NCBI RefSeq assembly: GCF_016756535.1
Contig: NZ_AP023247.1
Coordinates: 4,402,501 to 4,466,500 of the forward strand
Reading direction: 5' to 3'
Length of the DNA: 64,000 nucleotides
Source of the DNA: Mesorhizobium sp. 131-2-1
Lineage (GTDB): Bacteria > Pseudomonadota > Alphaproteobacteria > Rhizobiales > Rhizobiaceae
Position numbers and translations under genes: made by a program. This document shows, in pieces, positions 57,787-64,000 of the stretch. Position 1 is the first letter of the stretch; the number at the start of each line of letters is the position of its first letter. Below the pieces are notes generated by a model that made no database searches, was not told the DNA's origin, and saw only the letters and a list, made by a program, of their open reading frames with translations.

Positions 57787-57879
57787 ATGAAGAAAACCTA
57801 CGCGAAGCCGGTGCTGGTCAAGAAGGACAGGCTGTCGGCGATCACCGCCAATGGCGCCGGCTCGAACAACCTGATCTGA
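57787..57879 (+). CDS. RiPP-like precursor peptide 4 (30 residues)
   Basis: The most diverged copy: leader with YAKPVL and LSAITA, tail NGAGSNNLI. GAGGAT lies 7 nt before ATG 57787. Loss of the GNGGS box here but conservation of the leader shows that the leader is under selection in all four copies. Confidence 0.72.
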   Translation: MKKTYAKPVLVKKDRLSAITANGAGSNNLI

Positions 57880-57896
57880 TCCCTCGCAGGCCTGCT

Positions 57897-58019
57897 TCTG
57901 GAGCGGTTCAGCGCTTCATGGAACTGCTCTAAGTATTTGTTTTGACGCAATTTCGGGCGGAAAGCTACGGCGAAGTCGCCGAGCCCAACGGTTGCGCACT
58001 TTCCTGGAACTGTTCTAAA
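57897..58019. repeat. Type-3 intergenic repeat
   Basis: GGAGCGGTTCAGCGCTTCAT near the start and CGGAAAGCTACGGCGAAGTC...CACTTTCCTGGAACTG near the end recur at 47521-47632 and 31213-31275. It ends inside the stop codon of the gene at 58015. Its hairpin-forming ends might terminate the precursor array transcript. Confidence 0.6.
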
Positions 58020-59190
58020 GGGCCAGCACAAGGTCATCCACCACAAGCTGCCAATGGTGCTTGGTCGACAGGCGAACACGCGTCACGGCCTTCAGCATCG
58101 GCGCATAGTGGCACGGTGTCAGCGCCGACAGCGTGATCTCCTCGCTCGCGACCAACACGTCCCCCAGCCAGCTTTCGATCAGCGCGGTCTCCCCCTCCGA
58201 CGCCAGCCAGGCCGCGGTCAGCATCATCGAATGCAGCCCGAAAGGCTGTTGCCGCCCGAATTCGGCGGGATGGCCGCTGCTCGTATAGGCGATGTGGTCG
58301 CCCGAGACGTTGCCGTTGACGTAGCCCTCGCTGTTCTTGGTGTGGTCGCCCGCCATGGCGTTGATATTGCGCCAGGAGAGCCCGGCATGGCCCGTGGGCA
58401 CCTTGCGCAGGCCGCGCGTGGTGACATCGTCGAAGCCGATGGTGCTGAGCGCCGTGCCGGCCGCGATGGCAGGCGTGAGCAGGCCAAGATCGGTCGGATA
58501 GGCTGACAACGCGAGCTGTCGGTCGAGGCCGCCGGAGACCACCACTGTGTCGGCCTCGACGGCAAGAGGAATGCGAAAGGCAGCGCCCGCGCCAAGCGGC
58601 CGGCTTTCGAGGAGCTGGCCCTTCCCCATCACCGACAGCGTCGCCTCGACCGCGCCGGGCATCCTGCCGCTCAGGATGCGATCAGGCGCGAGGCCGACCG
58701 GTTTCGGCAGGTCCTCGCCGACGAGGCCGACCACGGAGCCGGGCGCGTCCAGCAGGCGTATCGACTGGTCCGCGTTCGCGCCGCTGGCGCGCCAGCCCGG
58801 CGGCACCGAGACCGAAAACCGGTAGATGCCGGGCGCCCGGATCCTGGCCCGGCGGCGCCTGGAAGACATCGGAAAATTGGCGAAGCCGGCGGGGTTGGTG
58901 CGCGCCGCCGCGAGGAAGCCGCCGCGCTCGTCGTAGAGCCGCACCATGATGCCGGCCATCGGCCGGTCGGCGAGGCCATAAGTGCCGTCGCCATCGACAT
59001 CCATATAGACATAGGACGAGAAATTGAGCTTGCCGGCGGTCGCCCGCCAGGGCGAGCGCACCGCATAGTCATGGGCAGGATCGGCCTGGCGCCGCGTCCG
59101 CCGGCGCTCGCGCGCCTGCCAGACGAGGAAGGCCAGCAATGCCACGGCGGCGAGGACGATTGAGGAGATGACGACGGTCAGGCTGGGCAA
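58015..59190 (-). CDS. Membrane-anchored SdrD-like/beta-sandwich protein (paralogue of 3906-5072)
   Basis: The 391-residue product has an N-terminal helix (VVISSIVLAAVALLAFLVW) followed by a stop-transfer Arg cluster, so it is anchored with the body in the periplasm. The body has an SdrD-B-like module (YVYMDVDGDGTYGLADRPMA, NPAGFANFPM) and the C-terminal domain GFDDVT...GHAGLSWRN...SGDHIAYTSSGHPAEF...EGETAL...TKHHWQLVVDDLVLAL. This aligns with the protein at 3906-5072 over most of its length. It is convergent with, and 136 bp from, the precursor array. Confidence 0.78.
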   Translation of the reverse strand: MPSLTVVISSIVLAAVALLAFLVWQARERRRTRRQADPAHDYAVRSPWRATAGKLNFSSYVYMDVDGDGTYGLADRPMAGIMVRLYDERGGFLAAARTNPAGFANFPMSSRRRRARIRAPGIYRFSVSVPPGWRASGANADQSIRLLDAPGSVVGLVGEDLPKPVGLAPDRILSGRMPGAVEATLSVMGKGQLLESRPLGAGAAFRIPLAVEADTVVVSGGLDRQLALSAYPTDLGLLTPAIAAGTALSTIGFDDVTTRGLRKVPTGHAGLSWRNINAMAGDHTKNSEGYVNGNVSGDHIAYTSSGHPAEFGRQQPFGLHSMMLTAAWLASEGETALIESWLGDVLVASEEITLSALTPCHYAPMLKAVTRVRLSTKHHWQLVVDDLVLAL

Positions 59191-59368
59191 GGGCGAACCT
59201 CGGCGGGGATGCTGTTCAGGGGACGATCCCCGACGGTTTGCGGCACCCTAGCTTGGGACGTCGTGGCTGCACAGATGGTATTGGAAGGTGATGCGGCGCA
59301 TGTCCTCGCATCCTATGCCGGGCGGGACAGACGAGCGGGTCTGTGTTGCCGCGAAACGAAGAGCCGCT

Positions 59369-60304
59369 CTAGCCGGCTTGTCCGCGCAGCGACTTTGCCA
59401 CCGCCTTGCCGCGGTCGAATTCGGCGCGCAGGCGCGCCAATTCCTCGGCCGACAGACGCGCCGCATTCTGATAGTCGAGCTTCCATTCGGCATCGGCACT
59501 CCAGACCAGCGGCGACTGCACGGTGGTGCGCGGAGCCGGCGCCTTCTCCAGCACGGCGAGCGCAAGTTCGAGCGTCGCGGCCTGCGATGCCGCATCGTTT
59601 GGCCGGCCCGCGGCGTTGCCGAGCGGAAAATCCGAAAACAGCAGCCGCGGCACGCCGACATGCTCGACGATGTCCTTGGCGCAGGCCATCACCACGGTGG
59701 CGATGCCGTTTGCTTCCAGCGCGCGGGCAGCGAGGCTGACGCTTTGATGGCAGACCGGGCAATTGGCAACCAGAACCGCCGCGTCGACCGCATCGGTCAG
59801 GCAGCGCTCGACGATCTCCGGACAATCGACGTCGAGCGTGGTGCGATGGCTGCGATTGGTCGGCAGGCCATGGAAGCGCGGCGCGACCGAGCCGATCAGC
59901 CCGCCGGCAGCGGCGCGACGCAGTTCCGGCAGCGGGAACCAGGTGCCGGAATCTTCGGCCGTCGTGTGCTTGCGGTCGATGGCGACGTGCGAAATGCGCA
60001 GATCGTGATCCTTCGACGTGTCGCCGGAATAGACGGTGTAGAATTTCGCCGCCGCATTGTAGGGTGCGCCCGGGCCCTGGTCGCCCTTCCCCGCCTGATA
60101 GGGTGCTGCTGTGGTGACGATCGCAACACGGCATCGCGCGAGCGGCCTTGGCAGCGGCTGGAACGGCACTTCGGCATAGTGCGCCCATTCGTATGCCGCG
60201 CCATAGCCAAGCGCCGTGTAGTAGTCGCGGATCCTCTGGATGTAGGCGATCGGCGCATCATGCACAGTGGCGAAGCCAAACCCGGCGCCGAGCGCGCTGG
60301 TCAT
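59369..60304 (-). CDS. Glycine/sarcosine/betaine reductase B (GrdB)-like protein, no selenocysteine
   Basis: The 311-residue product resembles the GrdB/proline-reductase family (VAIVTTAAPYQAG, DLRISHVAIDRKHT, RFHGLPTNRSHR, VLVANCPVCHQSVSLAARAL). Anaerobe GrdB has a selenocysteine in the active site; here the region reads NCPVCHQ with a CxxC pair and no in-frame TGA. Aerobic Proteobacteria carry such proteins with unknown roles, possibly redox enzymes on N-methyl compounds. No GrdA or GrdC gene is near. Confidence 0.72.
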   Translation of the reverse strand: MTSALGAGFGFATVHDAPIAYIQRIRDYYTALGYGAAYEWAHYAEVPFQPLPRPLARCRVAIVTTAAPYQAGKGDQGPGAPYNAAAKFYTVYSGDTSKDHDLRISHVAIDRKHTTAEDSGTWFPLPELRRAAAGGLIGSVAPRFHGLPTNRSHRTTLDVDCPEIVERCLTDAVDAAVLVANCPVCHQSVSLAARALEANGIATVVMACAKDIVEHVGVPRLLFSDFPLGNAAGRPNDAASQAATLELALAVLEKAPAPRTTVQSPLVWSADAEWKLDYQNAARLSAEELARLRAEFDRGKAVAKSLRGQAG

Positions 60305-60388
60305 CGCTGCCAGCTCCTCGAGCTGCCGTCCAGCCTATGCGGATAGTCAACCGGCATCACGGTCCTTGCCTGCTGCGTGGACAGCATA

Positions 60389-61162
60389 TCACGTCTTCAG
60401 CTCCACCCACACCGGCGCATGGTCGCTGGCGCCGTCTTCGCCGCGCACTTCCCGATCGATGCCGGCCACCTTCAGTTTGCGGGCGAGTGTCTTCGACAAC
60501 AGGATGTGGTCGAGCCGCAAGCCCGCGTCGCGCGGCCAGCGGTTGCGGCGGTAATCCCAGAATGTGTAGAGCGTCTGCTTCGGAAAGGACTTGCGCAGCG
60601 CATCGGTCCAGCCCTGCCCGATGAGCGCCGCGAAGGCGGCGCGGCTCTGCGGCTGCACCAGCGCGTTGTCGTCATAGGAGCGGGTGGCGTAAATGTCGCG
60701 CGGCTCGGGCACGATGTTGAAATCGCCGGCGAGCACCACCGGCAGGCCGGTGTCGAGAAGCTCAGCGGCGTGGGCGGCAAAGCGCTCGTGCCAGGCGAGC
60801 TTGTAGTCGAATTTCGGCCCCGGCTGCGGATTGCCGTTCGGCGCGTAGAGGCAGGCGATGACAACGCCGTCGACCGCCGCCTCGATGTAGCGCGCCTGGC
60901 GGTCGGCGTCGTCGCCGGGCAGCGCCTCTCGGGTCAGCACAGGTTCGGCGCCGCGAGCCAGGATGGCGACGCCGTTCCAGGTTGGCTCGCCCTTCCACAC
61001 CGCGCCATAGCCGGCGGCGGCGAGAGCGGAACGCGGAAACTGCGTGTCGCGCGCCTTCAGCTCCTGCAGGCAGACGACATCGGGTTTTGCCTCGGCGAGC
61101 CAGGCCAGCAGGTTTTCGAGCCGGCTGTTGATGTTGTTGATGTTGAAGGTGGCGATTTTCAT
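60389..61162 (-). CDS. xthA: Exodeoxyribonuclease III
   Basis: The 257-residue Mg-dependent AP endonuclease/3'-exonuclease has FNINNINSRLENLLAWLAEA, VCLQELKA with the metal Glu, VLAGDFNIVPEPRDIYATR, GLRLDHILLS and GASDHAPVW with the catalytic Asp-His. It cleaves DNA at abasic sites in base-excision repair in the cytoplasm. Length and start are normal. Confidence 0.95.
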   Translation of the reverse strand: MKIATFNINNINSRLENLLAWLAEAKPDVVCLQELKARDTQFPRSALAAAGYGAVWKGEPTWNGVAILARGAEPVLTREALPGDDADRQARYIEAAVDGVVIACLYAPNGNPQPGPKFDYKLAWHERFAAHAAELLDTGLPVVLAGDFNIVPEPRDIYATRSYDDNALVQPQSRAAFAALIGQGWTDALRKSFPKQTLYTFWDYRRNRWPRDAGLRLDHILLSKTLARKLKVAGIDREVRGEDGASDHAPVWVELKT

Positions 61163-61287
61163 TTGCCGAAAGCGCCCCTCGCTTCGTCATCCTCGGGCTT
61201 GACCCGAGGATCCATGCCGTGACCCTCGCCGTGGAACGCTGCGGGGCAGAATTCTGAACTGTTGCAACGCCTTAGCGTCACGGCATG

Positions 61288-62400
61288 GCAACTGTGTTCA
61301 TGCGAAGGCCGTTTTGTCTCGAATGATGGCATTGAGAGTGACTAGGAGCTTCCTTGCGACAGCGACGATGGCAAGTTTCTTCGATCCGGAGCGCGCGGCG
61401 AGCGCAGTGTAGAAAGTTCTGAAGCGATCGTTGGCGCGGATGGCGCCCAGCGCCGCCATGTAGAGGGCGCGGCGCACGCGCGGGCGGCCACCGCTGATCT
61501 TGCTCTTGCGCTTGGCCTTGCCGCTCTCGTTGTCGAGCGGGGCAAGGCCTGCAAGTGCCGCGATCGACTTGGGCGAGCGCCGGCCGAGCTCGGGCATGTG
61601 GGCCAGCAGCGAAAGCGCGGTGATGGTGGAGACGCCTGGTACAGAGACCATCAGCGTGTAGTCGAGAGCGGTGTCCTCGGCTTCGCGAATGGCTTTGGCA
61701 ATCCGGCTTTCGAGTGCATCGATGCGTGTGTCGAAGTCGGCGATCAGACTTTCAGTCTCGGTTATGACGTCCTCATCGAAGGCCTCGCTGAGATATCTCT
61801 TCAACCTTGCCCGGATCTCAACAAGATGGTCGCGGTGGCGGGCAAGCGACTGAAGGCGTTCGCCTTTCTCGCAAGGTGCCGCCTCGGCCGCAGGCTGGTA
61901 GCGACGACCGTAGCTGCTCAGCATCCGGGCATCGAGACGATCGGTCTTGGCGCGCTGGGTCGCCGACTTCGCGTAGTGGTGGGTGTGCGCCGGATTGTGC
62001 CGCGAGAACGCAATGCCGGCCTTGCCCAGCGCATGGCGCAGCAGCCGGTCATGGACCCCGGTCGCCTCCATGACAACGAAGTCACGACCAGCGCAAAGGC
62101 CTGCCACATAGGCTTCTATCGCTTCAGCCTGGTTGGCGATCCGCTGGTAGCGGCCGCTTGCCTCATCAAAGAAGTCGAGCCTCGCTTTGGAGATGTCGCA
62201 GCCGACATAGTTCTGCACTATCATGGCCATGCCTCTTCCTGTGGTGCGGGGTCTGCTGAAGACAGCCCCGTGCAACTGTTCAGGTTGATGGTTCATTGGT
62301 GGGAAGGGACCGAGCCATGCCGCGGCCTGTCCTCGAAGGGACGACCAGGATCCTCTCGGCCTCCTTCCCACTTCAACCATAGCACTGAGCAAACACACAG
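61288..62400 (-). mobile_element. IS110-family insertion sequence
   Basis: The element of about 1.1 kb holds one DEDD transposase and no terminal inverted repeats, as is usual in this family. Boundaries are placed at the break in the REP-like repeat (after GGCATGG on the left; before ATCCTAGGG on the right) and are approximate. The 170 bp upstream of the transposase is non-coding and probably carries the bridge RNA region. Confidence 0.75.
61298..62230 (-). CDS. IS110-family DEDD transposase
   Basis: The 310-residue recombinase has the N-terminal RuvC-like DEDD domain (GCDISKARLDFF, VVMEATGVHDRLLRHAL, AKTDRLDARMLSSYG) and the C-terminal transposase-20 domain (SVPGVSTITALSLLAHMPEL, SIAALAGLAPLDNESGKAKR, GRPRVRRALYMAAL), which carries the catalytic Ser. 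All parts are present, so it may be active. ATG 62230 or 62224 could be used. Confidence 0.92.
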   Translation of the reverse strand: MAMIVQNYVGCDISKARLDFFDEASGRYQRIANQAEAIEAYVAGLCAGRDFVVMEATGVHDRLLRHALGKAGIAFSRHNPAHTHHYAKSATQRAKTDRLDARMLSSYGRRYQPAAEAAPCEKGERLQSLARHRDHLVEIRARLKRYLSEAFDEDVITETESLIADFDTRIDALESRIAKAIREAEDTALDYTLMVSVPGVSTITALSLLAHMPELGRRSPKSIAALAGLAPLDNESGKAKRKSKISGGRPRVRRALYMAALGAIRANDRFRTFYTALAARSGSKKLAIVAVARKLLVTLNAIIRDKTAFA

Positions 62401-62442
62401 GATCCTAGGGTCTGCGCGCGTCGCTTCGCTCCTTGCTCCGCC

Positions 62443-63096
62443 CTAGGATGACGAGCCCAAGGGTTGTGCCAGCCTGGCCTTCACCGTCTCCGCTACCGTC
62501 TTCAGGTGATCCCCCGTGGAGAAACCCGAGATCGCTTTTCGTGGCTTCAGATCGTGGTCGCCATCCTCCAGCCAGATCACGTCGATGGCGTCGGAAAGGC
62601 CGTAGGTCGCGACCTCGTCCTTGGTGCCGAATTCGTCTCGCGTGCCCTGGAAGATCAGCGTCGGCGTCTTGAGGCCGAGGAGATGTTTTGTCCTGAGCTG
62701 CTCCGGCTTGCCCGGCGGATGGAACGGATAGCCAAGGCAGATGAGGCCGGCGATCTCGCCCTTGGCAAACATCTCGTCGGCGACCATCGAGGCGACGCGC
62801 CCGCCCATCGACTTGCCGCCGATGATGAGCTTTCCGGTCACGCCCTTGGCGCGAAGATCGGCGATCGCCTTCACATATTCGGGGTTCACCGTCTCGGCGC
62901 GCGGCGGCGGCTTGCGGTGGCCGTAGCGGCGCGCCGCCATATAGTGGAACTCGAAGCGCGCAACTTGGAAGCCGGCGGCGGCCAGAGCCTTGGCGGTGGC
63001 GGTCATCGAAGGAGAATCCATCGACGCCCCGGCGCCATGGGCGAGCAGGATGGTGATGGGAGCGGTGTCGAAACCGTCGAAGAGGAAATGGGTCAT
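62443..63096 (-). CDS. Alpha/beta hydrolase (KANL3/Tex30-like)
   Basis: The 217-residue product has the oxyanion motif LLAHGAGASMDSP, the nucleophile elbow IGGKSMGGRVASMV, FQGTRDEFG with the acid and EDGDHDLKPRK with the catalytic His. This group is often called dienelactone-hydrolase-like, but the substrate is unknown. Start ATG 63096 fits relatives; the stop lies within the REP-like repeat right end. Confidence 0.87.
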   Translation of the reverse strand: MTHFLFDGFDTAPITILLAHGAGASMDSPSMTATAKALAAAGFQVARFEFHYMAARRYGHRKPPPRAETVNPEYVKAIADLRAKGVTGKLIIGGKSMGGRVASMVADEMFAKGEIAGLICLGYPFHPPGKPEQLRTKHLLGLKTPTLIFQGTRDEFGTKDEVATYGLSDAIDVIWLEDGDHDLKPRKAISGFSTGDHLKTVAETVKARLAQPLGSSS

Positions 63097-63117
63097 GAGC
63101 ACTCCGGCGCGGGCGAC

Positions 63118-63304
63118 CCCTTCTCCCCTTGTGGGAGAAGGTGGCCGAGCGAAGCTCGGACGGATGAGGGGTGTTCCAGCTTGGCGGACACGTTCATCCA
63201 AACATTGGCAAGCGACAAAATCACCAGCGGCCTCATTCCTTCCGACACCCCTCATCCGTCTCGGCGCTGCGCGCCGATCCACCTTCTCCCACAAGGGGAG
63301 AAGG
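63118..63304. repeat. Type-1 intergenic palindrome, copy E (opposite orientation)
   Basis: A full copy in the reverse direction to B-D: CCTTCTCCCCTTGTGGGAG, then CCGAGCGAAGCTCGG, GGATGAGGGGTG, unique middle, ACCCCTCATCC, CGGCGCTGCGCGCCG and CCTTCTCCCACAAGGGGAGA. It sits between two genes read on the minus strand. Confidence 0.9.
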
Positions 63305-63312
63305 TGAGGCGC

Positions 63313-64000
63313 TCACCCCGCCGTCCGCGCCGTATGCAAATCGACGAACTGTATCCCCTTCTGCGCCAGCTTCGCCCACTCTGATTCCGCGTCGAGCTCC
63401 AGATAGCGCGCCCATAGCCGCCGGGCCTCGGCCAGATTGCCGGCTTCGAACTCCAGCCGCGCGAGGTTGAAGACCGGGTCGGCATAGGCCTTGTCGAGCG
63501 CGATCGCTTTCTGCAGGTGCCGCCGCGCCGATGCCACCTTGCCCTCGTCGCCCATCAGCCCGGCGAGGTTGAACCAGGCCTCGACAAAGCCCGGATCGAG
63601 CTTAATGGCGCGGGCATAGTCGTGCGCGGCTTCCGCGACGCGGCCGGCGCCGCGCAGGCAGTTGGCGCGGTTGAAGGCGGCGATGGCGTCCTTCTGGTCG
63701 ATCGCCAGGCAGCGCTGGTAGAGCGCCGCCGCGTCGTCGTGGCGCCCCTCCTCTTCCGCGGCTTCCGCCTCAGCGAACAGCTCCTCCAGCGTATCATCTT
63801 CGGGCGAGCCGAGGTCGAACAGCAGCTGGCCGTCGAGCTCGCTCGCACCGTCGTCGAGGTAGATCGCGTCCGGACGGCCGTGCTGGGAGCCGAGGTTGAG
63901 CGACTTGGCGGTAAGCGAGGCCACCGGGCCGGAGCGGTGCACGGAGCGCGCGATCGCGCCCCAGGACGCCCCGCTGGCAATCAGCCCGGCATACTTACGG
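63313..64000 (-). CDS. Tetratricopeptide-repeat protein, 5' end outside window
   Basis: At least 229 residues are encoded; the start is beyond the window end. The visible N-terminal part (KYAGLIASGASWGAIARSVH) resembles a helix-turn-helix. It is followed by acidic residues (EELFAEAEAAEEEG) and four TPR-like repeats (DAAALYQRCLAIDQKDAIAA, EAAHDYARAIKLDPGFVEAW, SARRHLQKAIALDKAYADPV, EARRLWARYLELDAESEWAK). TPRs bind protein partners. The full protein may join a DNA-binding domain to the repeats, which cannot be confirmed here. Confidence 0.8.
   Translation of the reverse strand, partial: RKYAGLIASGASWGAIARSVHRSGPVASLTAKSLNLGSQHGRPDAIYLDDGASELDGQLLFDLGSPEDDTLEELFAEAEAAEEEGRHDDAAALYQRCLAIDQKDAIAAFNRANCLRGAGRVAEAAHDYARAIKLDPGFVEAWFNLAGLMGDEGKVASARRHLQKAIALDKAYADPVFNLARLEFEAGNLAEARRLWARYLELDAESEWAKLAQKGIQFVDLHTARTAG

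Larger units (their letters stand above)
61186..62455. repeat. REP-like repeat interrupted by the IS110 element
   Basis: GTCATCCTCGGGCTTGACCC, then GAGGATCCATGCCGTGAC at 61187-61223, and CCTAGGATGACGA at 62442-62454 match the two ends of a familiar mesorhizobial repeat. The middle contains GTCACGGCATGG at 61277-61288, complementary to the start, and ATCCTAGGGTCTGCGCGCGT at 62402-62421. The IS110 element sits between. Confidence 0.65.

Noticed and set aside
57265..57879. Assignment of the mini-genes as classical lasso peptides
   Set aside because: The leader is similar, but the tails lack the Asp or Glu at positions 7-9 needed for the ring, and no B or C protein is encoded in the window.

Overview
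The window is high-GC DNA that reads as chromosome of an alphaproteobacterium of the order Rhizobiales, most probably Mesorhizobium or a close relative. The evidence is the gene families present (DUF982, BigR/Blh sulfide operon, AzlCD, IlvD/Edd sugar-acid dehydratase, FCD-type GntR regulators, four Lrp/AsnC regulators) and several families of palindromic intergenic repeats typical of that group. This assignment is inference; no rRNA or marker gene is present. I saw no tRNA, rRNA, CRISPR array, phage or replication origin.

Layout. 1-2.7 kb: an IS5-family element inside an intergenic repeat, then tryptophan 2,3-dioxygenase with a divergent Lrp regulator. 2.8-6.5 kb: an accessory island with a GGNGGS-repeat secreted protein facing a translationally coupled operon (small membrane protein, HTTM membrane protein, SdrD-like secreted protein), bracketed by two inverted copies of one promoter/leader. 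6.6-13.3 kb: regulators, a frameshifted RBBP9-like hydrolase, small proteins (including a 56-residue CCHC zinc knuckle and a 36-residue membrane peptide), a Crp/Fnr regulator and an Lrp-AzlCD branched-chain amino acid exporter. 13.5-17.5 kb: an acidic secreted protein and the sulfide-detoxification operon blh-bigR-yeeE-yeeE-tauE with a clear operator.

18.3-31.2 kb: a PAS-GGDEF-EAL protein and a long catabolic block. It holds a Gfo/Idh dehydrogenase, a ribose-type ABC transporter, a DHDPS-type aldolase, a lactonase-like amidohydrolase and an IlvD/Edd dehydratase, with a divergent GntR regulator. Together these could take up an unphosphorylated sugar, oxidise it, open the lactone, dehydrate the acid and cleave it. 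31.2-35.7 kb: two diaminopropionate ammonia-lyase paralogues flank an N-carbamoyl amino-acid hydrolase, with a divergent Lrp regulator. 35.9-56.9 kb: mostly single-gene units, including an HxlR regulator with a palindromic operator, a short-chain dehydrogenase with degraded motifs, an HtrA-like protein that has lost its catalytic triad, a His/Lys-rich repeat protein, YghU, several small-molecule hydrolases, and Sel1- and WD40-repeat membrane proteins.

57.2-60.3 kb is the most unusual part. Four tandem mini-genes (30-33 codons) share an almost invariant 21-residue leader containing YxKPxL and ending TA, followed by short divergent Gly-rich tails. This is the architecture of a ribosomally synthesised, modified peptide (RiPP) precursor array. 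Just downstream, on the opposite strand, is a paralogue of the SdrD-like protein of the 3-6 kb island, and then a glycine-reductase-B-like protein. The precursor tails (GNGGS) recall the GGNGGS repeat of the first island, so the two loci may belong to one system. No recognisable RiPP-modifying enzyme lies in the window. The right end has exonuclease III, an IS110-family element inside a REP-like repeat, an alpha/beta hydrolase and a TPR protein cut by the window edge.
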